From an uncultured Bacteroidales bacterium (GTDB lineage Bacteria; Bacteroidota; Bacteroidia; Bacteroidales; Paludibacteraceae), in assembly GCA_946187555.1 (NCBI GenBank), contig CAMHQP010000012.1, positions 1-35,197 on the forward strand: 35,197 nucleotides of DNA, given 5' to 3'. The notes beneath the pieces were generated by a model. It made no database searches. It was not told the origin of the DNA and saw nothing but the letters and a program-made list of their open reading frames with translations. The translations under genes and the position numbers were made by a program. Below are positions 9,553 to 18,279 of this stretch, piece by piece (position 1 is the first letter of the stretch; each line of letters begins with the position of its first letter).

Positions 9553-10020
9553 ATGCAAAACACGGAGATTGAACGTAAGTTTTTGGTGACGTCCGATGCT
9601 TTCTTATCCCAAGCTACGCGTCATTATGAAATCGAGCAAGGCTATCTATGCAAAGAGCCGAGTAAGACTATCCGCGTGCGTATACGTGACGCGCGGGCGT
9701 TCCTTACTATTAAATCCGGTAAAATGCGCGAGGGTATTGCCAAGTTCGAGTGGGAACGCGAGATAGAGTTGGCCGATGCCCGCGAGTTGATGAACCTCTG
9801 CCTCCCGGGAGCTATCTCCAAGACGCGTTACATCATCCCCGCTGCTCCGTTTGAAGAAGAAGAGCGGTGCTGGGAAGTGGATGTTTTCCACAGTGGTACT
9901 ATGAGTGGCAAAGCGCTCGCTGAGATCGAGTTAGGTGACGAGAACGAACCATTTCTCCGCCCCGATTGGCTTGGCGTTGAAGTAACCGGATTACCACAAT
10001 ACTATAACGCCAACATGTAA
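9553..10020 (+). CDS. CYTH-domain protein (triphosphate tunnel metalloenzyme family)
   Basis: A 155-aa single-domain CYTH protein. The N-terminal EIERKFLV is the family's ExExK signature for metal and triphosphate binding. The tunnel-lining pattern of alternating charged residues continues with TIRVRIRD, FLTIKSG and KFEWEREI, then VDVF and LAEIELGDE. Small bacterial members are often inorganic triphosphatases; the exact substrate is not readable. The start is fixed by a strong AAGGAGG (9541-9547), unusual in this phylum, five bases before the ATG. It lies one base before the CotH gene. No own promoter was seen, so expression may depend on readthrough past the tRNA-Ser terminator. Confidence 0.9.
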   Translation: MQNTEIERKFLVTSDAFLSQATRHYEIEQGYLCKEPSKTIRVRIRDARAFLTIKSGKMREGIAKFEWEREIELADARELMNLCLPGAISKTRYIIPAAPFEEEERCWEVDVFHSGTMSGKALAEIELGDENEPFLRPDWLGVEVTGLPQYYNANM

Positions 10021-10021
10021 T

Positions 10022-11389
10022 ATGCGCAAACTGATTTGTCTCAGTACGTTGTTCCTCGTTCTTTGCACATCCTTCGCCGCCATCCCGACGAACACGCTGC
10101 CTGTGGTCTATATCACAACCACCAATAATCAGGCTATCAACAGCAAAGAGACTTACGTGACAGGTACCCTACGTATCGACCCGAAGAACACCTCCTACCC
10201 TGCTCTCACAGAGGTAACGGCGCAGTTCAAAGGACGCGGTAACTGGACTTGGAACGGCTTTGACAAGAAACCCTATCGCATCAAGTTCGATGCCAAACAG
10301 ACGGTACTCGGCATGCCGAAAAATCGCCATTGGTGTCTGTTAGCGTACGCAGATGATTACTTGGGATACCTCAAAGGTCCTGCGGGCTTCATCATCAGCG
10401 AAGCCATTGGTCTGAGATGGACACCGCGTATACGCCCCGTTGAACTATTCATCAACAATCAATATCAGGGACTGTATTTCCTCACAGAACATGTGCGTAT
10501 CGGTTCCAACCGCGTCAATATTACCGAACAAGAGGACAACGCCACCGATAACGTTACGGGCGGCTGGTTGGTTGAGATAGATAATTACGCGGAAGAGAAC
10601 AATATCACTTTCACTGAAGGCAATGGAGAGAACGTGATGGTTACACCCAAAGAGCCAGAGATTCTATCCAGTACCCAACGAACCTACATCGAGAACCAGT
10701 TATATGGCCTCAATGATGCTATCTATGGCGCTTCGGCGGAGGACTTATGGAACAGGCTCGACCTCGATGAAGCCGTCAAGTATTACCTCGTGCAGGAGAT
10801 CATGGACGACTGCGAGGCCTACCACGGCAGTTGTTTCCTCTATAAAGATCGTGATACCAACGGACAGGTCGATAAATGGAAATTCGGCCCCGTGTGGGAT
10901 TTCGGCAATGCGTACGACCGCAGTCGAAACTGTCCCGACCACCAATGGATCTATGTGGAACCACAGTTCTCGCAACATTGGGTGGGACAACTCGCTTCAT
11001 GGCCGGAATTTCAGGCCAAACTGCAAGAGTACTGGTGGATATACTACCATCACTGCAACGATTCGGTCATCGCGCGTATCAATGCCTTTGCCAACTCGCT
11101 CAAAGAGGCGGCCAAAAACGATGCGCAGCGCTGGAACGGTACGCAGAACTACTGCGAAAACCGAGATATGACCGAAAAAACGGCGAAGTTCTTCCGCCGC
11201 TATAATCCTCGCATGGAATGGCTTCTTGAGCAGTGGGGAGAAGGTACGCAACCCGCCACCTGGGGTATTGACGAAGTAAAAGAAAAACCATCGCGCGGAC
11301 AAATCATCCTACGCGATGGTCAACTCTTCATCGAGCATAACGGTACGATCTACGACCTCCTGGGTCGCCCAGCTCGTTATGCCAACTGA
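10022..11389 (+). CDS. Secreted CotH-family protein with T9SS-like C-terminal tail
   Basis: A 455-aa protein with a signal peptide (about 1-19, cleavage near SFAA). The CotH kinase-like domain spans roughly 25-390: FKGRGNWTWNGFDKKPYRIKF, YADDYLGYLKGPAGFIIS, YQGLYFLTEHVRIG, GGWLVEIDNY and GPVWDFGNAYDRSRN. CotH proteins in spores are protein kinases; the role of bacterial extracellular members is mostly unknown. The last ~30 residues (RGQIILRDGQLFIEHNGTIY then DLLGRPAR) resemble type IX secretion sorting tails, suggesting export to the surface. It is tightly coupled to the CYTH gene upstream. Its last 13 bases overlap the convergent YqeY gene. Confidence 0.88.
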   Translation: MRKLICLSTLFLVLCTSFAAIPTNTLPVVYITTTNNQAINSKETYVTGTLRIDPKNTSYPALTEVTAQFKGRGNWTWNGFDKKPYRIKFDAKQTVLGMPKNRHWCLLAYADDYLGYLKGPAGFIISEAIGLRWTPRIRPVELFINNQYQGLYFLTEHVRIGSNRVNITEQEDNATDNVTGGWLVEIDNYAEENNITFTEGNGENVMVTPKEPEILSSTQRTYIENQLYGLNDAIYGASAEDLWNRLDLDEAVKYYLVQEIMDDCEAYHGSCFLYKDRDTNGQVDKWKFGPVWDFGNAYDRSRNCPDHQWIYVEPQFSQHWVGQLASWPEFQAKLQEYWWIYYHHCNDSVIARINAFANSLKEAAKNDAQRWNGTQNYCENRDMTEKTAKFFRRYNPRMEWLLEQWGEGTQPATWGIDEVKEKPSRGQIILRDGQLFIEHNGTIYDLLGRPARYAN

Positions 11390-11823
11390 CTTTGTACGAC
11401 TTGTGCAACCATCTTGCCATCGGCATTAGGCAGCGCTATTTTGATAGCTTTCACAAAGAGTCCCATATTCTTTTTCTCTGCCTCCCATCCGTTAGCATCT
11501 TTTGCCTGGTTGAACGCGCGAATGATATCTTCCTCCGATGCCGCTTTGGGCAAGAAAGTCTCCAGAACGTTTATCTGCGCTTGCTCCGCATCAGCTAACT
11601 CCTTACGGCCGGCAGCAATGTATTGCTCTACGGACTCCTGACGCTGTTTTACCATCTTTTTGATGATTTGGATTTCATCCGCTTCAGTCAAATCCTTACC
11701 GGCATTTTCCTTGCTTGTTTGCCAGTTAAGAAAAGCACTCTTTATACCACGTAGCGTCTCTGTACGTACGGAATCATGGTTTTTCATTGCCTCCATGATC
11801 AAGGCATTCATTTCGTTTTTCAT
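11377..11823 (-). CDS. YqeY-like (GatB/YqeY domain) protein
   Basis: A 148-aa cytosolic protein of the YqeY family, which is related to the tRNA-binding tail domain of the amidotransferase subunit GatB. Seen: MKNEMNALIMEAMKNHDSVR at the N-terminus, ETLRGIKSAFLNW, DEIQIIKKMVKQRQESVEQY, EQAQINVLETFLPKAASEED and the end ALPNADGKMVAQVVQSQLA, all characteristic and full length. The precise role is unsettled. It starts one base after the MATE gene stop, so both are probably one transcript. Its stop codon lies inside the 3-prime end of the CotH gene on the other strand. Confidence 0.92.
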   Translation of the reverse strand: MKNEMNALIMEAMKNHDSVRTETLRGIKSAFLNWQTSKENAGKDLTEADEIQIIKKMVKQRQESVEQYIAAGRKELADAEQAQINVLETFLPKAASEEDIIRAFNQAKDANGWEAEKKNMGLFVKAIKIALPNADGKMVAQVVQSQLA

Positions 11824-11824
11824 A

Positions 11825-13237
11825 TCAATCTATTTCGTCTAAACCGTTAAATTTGAGTCGTTTCATTTGTCGTTGGAACCGCACATGGAAGAGAACCGCA
11901 GGGATAGCTAACGCGATGACGAATGCTATCCACATACCTTTGGCTCCAAGTCCCATCGGGAAGGTGAGAGCGAGTCCTAAAGGCAGCGCCACTCCGATAT
12001 AGGCGAACAACGCTATTCGCATGGGTACCCGCACATCCTGAATGCCGCGAAGCATGGCAGCTCCTATACATTGTAATCCGTCCGCGTATTGGAGCGTTCC
12101 GGCAATGATGAGCAGCGTTGAAGCGATAGGAATAACTTCCGGATCACTGGTGAAGATATACGGGATCATGTTGCGTCCGAAAATCATGATTGCCGCACCA
12201 ATCGTGTTCATTAGCAGACACAGATGAACCGATGCGTGACTCGCCATACGCACAGCTTGCAGGTCGCCTTTGCCGAGCTGGTGCGAGACACGGATGGTGG
12301 TAGCAGAACCTATACCGAGCGCCAACATAAACGTCAGATCTGCCATTTGATTAGCAATATGGTGCGCAGCCAGAGACTCTTTGCTGATCCAGCCGATAAT
12401 AACGAACGAAGCCGTGAAAAGGAAGGCTTCCGCGAAAGACTGCAAACCGATTGGCATGCCGATCGAGATCAGGTGTTCCACTTCGCGACGCGTGATGAGA
12501 TACCGACGCATGGATGTTATGTAACGACGCCATTCAGCCTTGCAGAGCATTGCTATTAAGTAACAAATCGGCATCAGACAGCGCGCAATCAGACTTGCCC
12601 ATCCTGCACCTTCTGCACCCATCGCAGGAAGGCCCCAGTGACCATAGATGAAGACCCAGTTTAGCAGGATATTGAGTAAGTTACAGCCGATTGTAATCAA
12701 CATAGCGACGGTCGTATTGCCGAGTCCTTCGAGAAACTGTTTGCTGAACGTGAACAGCAGAAACGGCACGATGGAAAGTACGATAAGGATGTAATAGGGT
12801 TTTGCGCAAGCCACCACTTCGGGTTCTTGTCCGAACGCATCCAGAAAACCGATACACGGAGCAAGTAGCAGCAATGATAGTACACTCATCAACCCCGTGA
12901 ACACCAAGCCGTTTGCGAGATAGGACGTGACTTGTTCATGCTTATGCGCAATCTCTTCGTCCGTGGTACCTTCTTTGAGCAGTTTTTCGAGTCGTCCATG
13001 CACATGCCCCACCACCGGAGTAATTCCCATGAGTGCCCCCATCGCAAATACCATCACGGTGAAAAACAGCGCGTTGGAGAAACTGACAGCAGCCAAGTCA
13101 GTCGTGCCGTAATGCCCCACCATGATCGAGTCAGCAAGTCCCACCAACGCGGCACCAAACTGCGTCAGCATGACCGGAAACGCCAACTTCAAGTTGCGCT
13201 TGTAATAGGGGTAATATGCATGGAATGAATAATGCAT
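11825..13237 (-). CDS. MATE-family efflux transporter (NorM/MepA-like)
   Basis: A 470-aa inner-membrane protein with about 12 hydrophobic segments, of the multidrug and toxic compound extrusion family (Na+ or H+ antiport of cationic drugs or metabolites). The N-terminal repeat opens with LAFPVMLTQFGAALVGLADS then IMVGHYGTTDLAAVSFSNAL, which is family-typical. The second half repeats this with IGMPIGLQSFAEAFLFTAS and AHHIANQM. The substrate cannot be inferred. A Bacteroidetes promoter at 13260-13291 faces it. It leads a two-gene unit with the YqeY-like gene, separated by one base. Confidence 0.95.
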   Translation of the reverse strand: MHYSFHAYYPYYKRNLKLAFPVMLTQFGAALVGLADSIMVGHYGTTDLAAVSFSNALFFTVMVFAMGALMGITPVVGHVHGRLEKLLKEGTTDEEIAHKHEQVTSYLANGLVFTGLMSVLSLLLLAPCIGFLDAFGQEPEVVACAKPYYILIVLSIVPFLLFTFSKQFLEGLGNTTVAMLITIGCNLLNILLNWVFIYGHWGLPAMGAEGAGWASLIARCLMPICYLIAMLCKAEWRRYITSMRRYLITRREVEHLISIGMPIGLQSFAEAFLFTASFVIIGWISKESLAAHHIANQMADLTFMLALGIGSATTIRVSHQLGKGDLQAVRMASHASVHLCLLMNTIGAAIMIFGRNMIPYIFTSDPEVIPIASTLLIIAGTLQYADGLQCIGAAMLRGIQDVRVPMRIALFAYIGVALPLGLALTFPMGLGAKGMWIAFVIALAIPAVLFHVRFQRQMKRLKFNGLDEID

Positions 13238-13259
13238 CTTCTAAGGCTCAATTTGGGTG

Positions 13260-13291
13260 CAAAATTAGTAAAAAATTCCCATATGTGCAAA
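13260..13291 (-). promoter_or_regulatory. Promoter of the MATE/YqeY unit
   Basis: On the minus strand, TTTG (13291-13288), a 20-bp spacer and TAATTTTG (13267-13260). The MATE ATG begins at 13237, about 20 nt downstream. It is back to back with the tRNA-Glu promoter. Confidence 0.75.
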
Positions 13292-13326
13292 AAATGAGGG
13301 GTAAATTGCATTTTTTTTCAAAAAAA

Positions 13327-13358
13327 TTTGGTCATATCAAAAAAAAGCAGTATTTTTG
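13327..13358 (+). promoter_or_regulatory. Promoter of tRNA-Glu
   Basis: TTTG (13327-13330), a 20-bp spacer with TCAAAAAAAAGCAG, and TATTTTTG (13351-13358). The initial region GCAGCCGCTTTCGAAA resembles those of tRNA-Ser and dnaA. Confidence 0.85.
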
Positions 13359-13384
13359 CAGCCGCTTTCGAAAAAAAGCAATAG

Positions 13385-13457
13385 GGTGCTATCGTCTAGT
13401 GGCCTAGGACAACGGCCTCTCACGCCGTAAACCCCGGTTCGAGTCCGGGTAGCACTA
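13385..13457 (+). tRNA. tRNA-Glu (CTC)
   Basis: Acceptor GGTGCTA (13385-13391) pairs with TAGCACT (13450-13456, first pair G-U), with discriminator A13457. The anticodon stem ACGGC/GCCGT encloses CTCTCAC, giving anticodon CTC (GAG codons). The D-arm sequence TCGTCTAG is typical of Glu tRNAs. CCA is not encoded. Confidence 0.93.
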
Positions 13458-13463
13458 CAAGAA

Positions 13464-13489
13464 AAGGAGCCTCATGGTTCCTTTTTTAT
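13464..13489 (+). terminator. Intrinsic terminator after tRNA-Glu
   Basis: AAGGAGCC (13464-13471), loop TCAT and GGTTCCTT (13476-13483, one G-U pair) run into TTTTTATTTTTTT. Confidence 0.85.
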
Positions 13490-13515
13490 TTTTTTGACAA
13501 AAAAACAAAAATATA

Positions 13516-13547
13516 TTTGTTTATATCAAAAAATTGTTGTAAATTTG
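13516..13547 (+). promoter_or_regulatory. Promoter of the outer-membrane barrel-like gene
   Basis: TTTG (13516-13519), a 20-bp spacer and TAAATTTG (13540-13547). The inferred leader to the ATG at 13596 is about 43 nt. Confidence 0.78.
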
Positions 13548-13595
13548 CAGTCGATTTTGTACATACCAGTAAAACTTAGGAAAGAATAGACACCC

Positions 13596-14507
13596 ATGAA
13601 TATTCGTTCACACGCATTTCTATTGTTCGCGATAGTGCTGTTAGCACTACCTATGGCTGTTATGGCTAAGTCCGGACACAAGCGCGTTGTATGGACCAAT
13701 AAAGCCAATTCAAGCACCGGTTTGTACACCACCAAGAATTATTTCGTCTCACATGGTGTGACATTTGGTGTTACCGCGATGTACTATTACGGCGATGTAG
13801 ACAATGAGGGTGTAGTTTTCTCGGGTGGCTTCAACAAAAACAACCTCAGTTACGGTGGTAGTTTGTATATTAATTACAATATACCGGCAGGAAACCATTG
13901 TAACCTGAAGTTTGGCTTGATGGGTGGTACGTTGAACGGTAACAATAAGACCAAGTTTGAGCAACTGGCAGAGCCGCGCGATGACTTCCGTAAGTTCCAA
14001 TCTATCTTAATACAGCCCGCAGTAGGCGTACAATATTATCCCTTCTCCAATGCCGGATTCTATCTTTATGGCGGTTTAGCTGTGACCGGTAGCATCATTA
14101 CCAATTACGAGTTCTACTACTACAGAAGAGAAGGCAGTCAAAAAGTACGCGATAAGCTGGAAGGCAGTACGTTCGGCATCTTGCCGATGGTACAATTAGG
14201 AATAGGATATAGTTGGCGTTTGGCGGAGTCGTGGACTATGAGTGCTGAGATCATGGTTCAAGAAGGCTTAATCGATACGCAATACATGAATCTGGATGCA
14301 TACCCGCTGGCAGCATCCCAGAATAGTCAAGGTGTTGAGTTAGGAACAAGTTTCGGCACTTGGACAGATAAACACGGCAACAAGCATATCCACTGGAACG
14401 ACGGATGGTTCCAAGTAGGTATTTCGGTGACGTATCAATGGCATAACTGCGAGCATTGTCGCATGATCAACAACTACGCAGGCATCAAACCGAGCAGAAG
14501 GAGATAA
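13596..14507 (+). CDS. Putative outer-membrane beta-barrel protein
   Basis: A 303-aa protein with a signal peptide (about 1-24, cleavage near VMAKS), then many alternating aromatic/polar strands (FVSHGVTFGVTAMYYYGDV, YGGSLYINYNI, GVQYYPFSNAGFYLYGGLAV, GWFQVGISVTYQW), as in 8- to 12-stranded barrels. It somewhat resembles the PorG/DUF6089 group linked to type IX secretion, but I cannot confirm this. After the last strand is a tail with HNCEHC, two close cysteines next to histidine, and a basic end. It has its own promoter. Its stop codon directly touches that of the convergent gene at 14508. Confidence 0.7.
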   Translation: MNIRSHAFLLFAIVLLALPMAVMAKSGHKRVVWTNKANSSTGLYTTKNYFVSHGVTFGVTAMYYYGDVDNEGVVFSGGFNKNNLSYGGSLYINYNIPAGNHCNLKFGLMGGTLNGNNKTKFEQLAEPRDDFRKFQSILIQPAVGVQYYPFSNAGFYLYGGLAVTGSIITNYEFYYYRREGSQKVRDKLEGSTFGILPMVQLGIGYSWRLAESWTMSAEIMVQEGLIDTQYMNLDAYPLAASQNSQGVELGTSFGTWTDKHGNKHIHWNDGWFQVGISVTYQWHNCEHCRMINNYAGIKPSRRR

Positions 14508-15170
14508 TTATTTCTTAGGTCCGACTTCTCTTTTCTGAACAGTACCCGTTTCGGTATATTCAATGAGGTTATTCAATATGGTTTCGAAGCGCCACTCGAT
14601 GGCGTTTCGCCACATTTTATCGGATATGAACGCAGAGAGGAAGCGTCCGAACGTCAGGCTAAACTCATAATGAACGCGCGTACGTGTAGGCGAGACGGGT
14701 TCCATTCGAAATATAATATCTCCGCCTTCGAGTAATGAGCCGCTATAAGTCGCTTTGAGATGAGCGGTGAGCGGATATTGGGCATTTGCCGGCCGCGTAA
14801 GGGTATATTTGGTTCCCAGATGCTGATCTTTCCACCACCTTACTCCGAGGACGTAGATATCTATCGCTACATCGCCGGTTTTCGTTTTGGCATCATAGAC
14901 ACGATCCTTATAATCGAGTTGGATAACATCCTTACTGTCTTTACTTTTGTCATTACTCTCCACCACTTCGGGTTCGCCAAGGTTGGTATATGCCCATTGG
15001 AAGAGGGAGTCCGGGCAAGCCTGGAACTGATAGCAGAAACGGTTGATAACCGGTAAGAGTTGCGCCATCGAGGCCTCACAAACCGTATCCATCACGACAG
15101 CTCGCGTCTGCGGTCTGGAATAGGCGCAGAGGGAGAAGACAAGCAGAAAGAGGGTTAAGATTTTTCTCAT
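14508..15170 (-). CDS. Secreted protein of unknown function, possibly SRPBCC/START-like
   Basis: A 220-aa protein I do not recognise. The start at 15170 gives a clean signal peptide (MRKILTLFLLVFSLCAYS) and a 4-nt ATGA overlap with the Dabb gene; a start six codons earlier is possible but lacks both. After the signal comes an acidic/lysine-rich segment (about 72-84), then YPLTAHLKATYSGSLLEGGD and RTRVHYEFSLTFGRFL, strand-rich and lipid-cavity-like, with a C-terminal helix RNAIEWRFETILNNLIEY. This order (strands, then a long last helix) suggests a helix-grip fold, as inference only. It is last in a three-gene unit with menG and the Dabb gene. Confidence 0.75.
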   Translation of the reverse strand: MRKILTLFLLVFSLCAYSRPQTRAVVMDTVCEASMAQLLPVINRFCYQFQACPDSLFQWAYTNLGEPEVVESNDKSKDSKDVIQLDYKDRVYDAKTKTGDVAIDIYVLGVRWWKDQHLGTKYTLTRPANAQYPLTAHLKATYSGSLLEGGDIIFRMEPVSPTRTRVHYEFSLTFGRFLSAFISDKMWRNAIEWRFETILNNLIEYTETGTVQKREVGPKK

Positions 15171-15472
15171 ACCTCGTAGTCCAAACAAGTACGTAACTCC
15201 GTGTTAGGGCGCACGACACCGTTGGCTACTGCCAGATGGGCAGGATGAACGGCATAGCCCTTGAGCGACTCAAACGAATCGAGCGTAGAGTCCAACATAA
15301 TGTCGGCATTGGAGGTCTCGAGACGTCCGTCTATCTGCACATGGATATCCAACAGACCGGGTACCTGGCCTTTGAGAGATTCGAGTCCTTGTTTGATGGC
15401 GAGTGCTTTCTCGCGTTTCTCCGTTTCGCTCAGTTCAGAGCGCAATTTCCAAAGAATAATGTGTTTGATCAT
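15167..15472 (-). CDS. Dabb (stress-responsive A/B barrel) domain protein
   Basis: A 101-aa protein that is essentially one Dabb domain, a ferredoxin-like dimeric alpha/beta barrel. Family features are MIKHIILWKLRSELSETEK at the N-terminus, IDGRLETSNADIMLDSTLDS in the middle, and LKGYAVHPAHLAVANGVV near the end. Such proteins are often of unknown function; a few are cyclases or aldehyde-handling enzymes. It overlaps both neighbours by four bases (menG upstream, the secreted gene downstream), so the three are probably translated from one mRNA. Confidence 0.88.
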   Translation of the reverse strand: MIKHIILWKLRSELSETEKREKALAIKQGLESLKGQVPGLLDIHVQIDGRLETSNADIMLDSTLDSFESLKGYAVHPAHLAVANGVVRPNTELRTCLDYEV

Positions 15473-16152
15473 TTTATTGCTGTATAAATAGTTGCTATTC
15501 CGAGCGTGAGTGTTTCGAAATGTTCGTTGGAGAAGCCGGCATCGTGGAGATGCTGGGCAAAAGCTTCGCCCCAGCAGAACGATTTGACACTCTTGTTCAG
15601 GTAGGTATATGCCGTCTTATCACGGCTGACGATGCGGCCGATAGTAGGCAGCACATGGGTGAAATAGAAGTCGTAAAGCACGCGGATGTATCGACGCGTA
15701 GGATAACTAAACTCGAGGATAGTCACTTGTCCACCGGGTTTTAGTACGCGATACATCTCGCGCAGTCCTTCGTCCAGATCACTAAAGTTACGACATCCGA
15801 AGGCGCAAGTGACGCCATCGAAAGAAGCATCGTCAAAGGGCATATGTTGGGCATTGCCCAAAACGAACTCTACGGACAGATGCTTTGCCTCGCATTTTTT
15901 TTCTCCGATTGCCATCATTTGGTCGGACAGATCGATGCCGGTCACTTGTTCTGCTTTACCGCGACGGAGCATCTCGATAGTCAGATCGGCTGTTCCGATG
16001 GCAACGTCAAGCACATGCTTGGCGGGTACCATGCGCGCCACCGTTTTACGACGCCAACGGCGGTCGATATTGAGCGACAGGCCGTGGTTGAGTCCATCGT
16101 AGGTTGAAGCGATACGATCAAATAATTGCCCTATGTGTTGCTTTTCTTCCAA
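15469..16152 (-). CDS. menG: Demethylmenaquinone methyltransferase MenG/UbiE
   Basis: A SAM-dependent methyltransferase for the last step of menaquinone synthesis, 227 aa with the start proposed here. Motif I is VLDVAIGTADLTIEMLRRG; then VTGIDLSDQMMAIGEKK, LGNAQHMPFDDASFDGVTCA, FGCRNFSDLDEGLREMYRVL and the end LGIATIYTAIK are strongly UbiE-like. There is no Met near the true N-terminus. An ATG at 16233 would add a non-conserved segment that crosses the gene's own promoter. TTG at 16152 fits the family start and lies only a few bases after the expected +1, implying a nearly leaderless mRNA. It leads the unit with the Dabb and secreted genes. Confidence 0.92.
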   Translation of the reverse strand: MEEKQHIGQLFDRIASTYDGLNHGLSLNIDRRWRRKTVARMVPAKHVLDVAIGTADLTIEMLRRGKAEQVTGIDLSDQMMAIGEKKCEAKHLSVEFVLGNAQHMPFDDASFDGVTCAFGCRNFSDLDEGLREMYRVLKPGGQVTILEFSYPTRRYIRVLYDFYFTHVLPTIGRIVSRDKTAYTYLNKSVKSFCWGEAFAQHLHDAGFSNEHFETLTLGIATIYTAIK

Positions 16153-16161
16153 AACCGGTTG

Positions 16162-16193
16162 CAAAGGTACAACTTTTTTTTTAATTATGCAAA
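16162..16193 (-). promoter_or_regulatory. Promoter of the menG unit
   Basis: On the minus strand, TTTG (16193-16190), a 20-bp spacer and TACCTTTG (16169-16162). It shares a 126-bp gap with the groES promoter and faces the other way. Confidence 0.8.
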
Positions 16194-16198
16194 AAAGA

Positions 16199-16213
16199 CT
16201 GCCATTTTGGCAG
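16199..16213. promoter_or_regulatory. 15-bp palindrome upstream of the groES promoter
   Basis: CTGCCA-TTT-TGGCAG is a perfect 6-bp inverted repeat. It is 12 bp upstream of the sigma-54-like element and 5 bp from the menG -33 box, so it may be an operator for either gene. Confidence 0.55.
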
Positions 16214-16225
16214 ATTTTTTCTGCA

Positions 16226-16253
16226 TGGCACAAGAATTGTCACTAAAATGACA
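16226..16253 (+). promoter_or_regulatory. Sigma-54-like promoter and dyad before groES
   Basis: TGGCAC (16226-16231) and TTGT (16237-16240) give the GG and G(C) elements with 10 bp between them, as in sigma-54 -24/-12 promoters; only the last C is T. A dyad TGTCA/TGACA (16238-16253) overlaps it. No TAnnTTTG box was found between 16200 and 16280. Predicted +1 is near 16251, about 30 nt before groES. Confidence 0.5.
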
Positions 16254-16279
16254 GCAACAAATATAAAACAAGATATACT

Positions 16280-16550
16280 ATGAGCAAGATTCAACCTTTA
16301 GCAGACCGCGTGTTAGTAAGACCTGCGGCTGCAGAAGAAAAGACTGCTGGCGGAATCATCATTCCGGACAGCGCGAAAGAGAAACCGCTGCGCGGCGAAG
16401 TACTGGCAGTAGGTAACGGAACAAAAGATGAAGAGATGGTTTTGAAAGCCGGAGATCAGGTACTGTACGGCAAGTATGCAGGTACCGAATTAGAGTTAGA
16501 CGGCGAGAAATTTCTCATCATGAGACAAAGCGACGTACTTGCAATTATCC

Positions 16551-16555
<5 letters not shown>
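16280..16555 (+). CDS. groES: Co-chaperonin GroES (Cpn10)
   Basis: A 91-aa heptameric lid of the GroEL chaperonin. Seen: [20 protein letters not shown], the mobile-loop segment [46 protein letters not shown] and the end [11 protein letters not shown]. All are normal for the family. It is followed 29 bases later by groEL. No CIRCE element is visible upstream; the promoter looks sigma-54-like instead. Confidence 0.98.
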
Positions 16556-18210
<1,655 letters not shown>

Positions 18211-18213
<3 letters not shown>

Positions 18214-18231
18214 TTGGTAATTGGTAATTGA
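18211..18231. repeat. 7-bp tandem repeats over the groEL stop codon
   Basis: TAATTGG, TAATTGG, TAATTGA. The first TAA is the groEL stop. The TAATTGG unit also occurs in the mlaD array at 20537-20571. Confidence 0.85.
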
Positions 18232-18264
18232 AAAACGACATCCGAGAACGGGTGTCGTTTTTTT
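18232..18264. terminator. Bidirectional terminator between groEL and dnaA
   Basis: AAAACGACATCC (18232-18243), a 6-nt loop and GGGTGTCGTTTT (18250-18261, one G-T wobble), followed by T-runs on both sides. It serves convergent groEL and dnaA. Confidence 0.9.
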
Positions 18265-18279
18265 GAACAATTCACATTA

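Noticed and set aside
16199..16253. CIRCE element for HrcA control of groES
   Set aside because: The expected TTAGCACTC-N9-GAGTGCTAA is absent. The inverted repeats present are CTGCCA/TGGCAG and TGTCA/TGACA.
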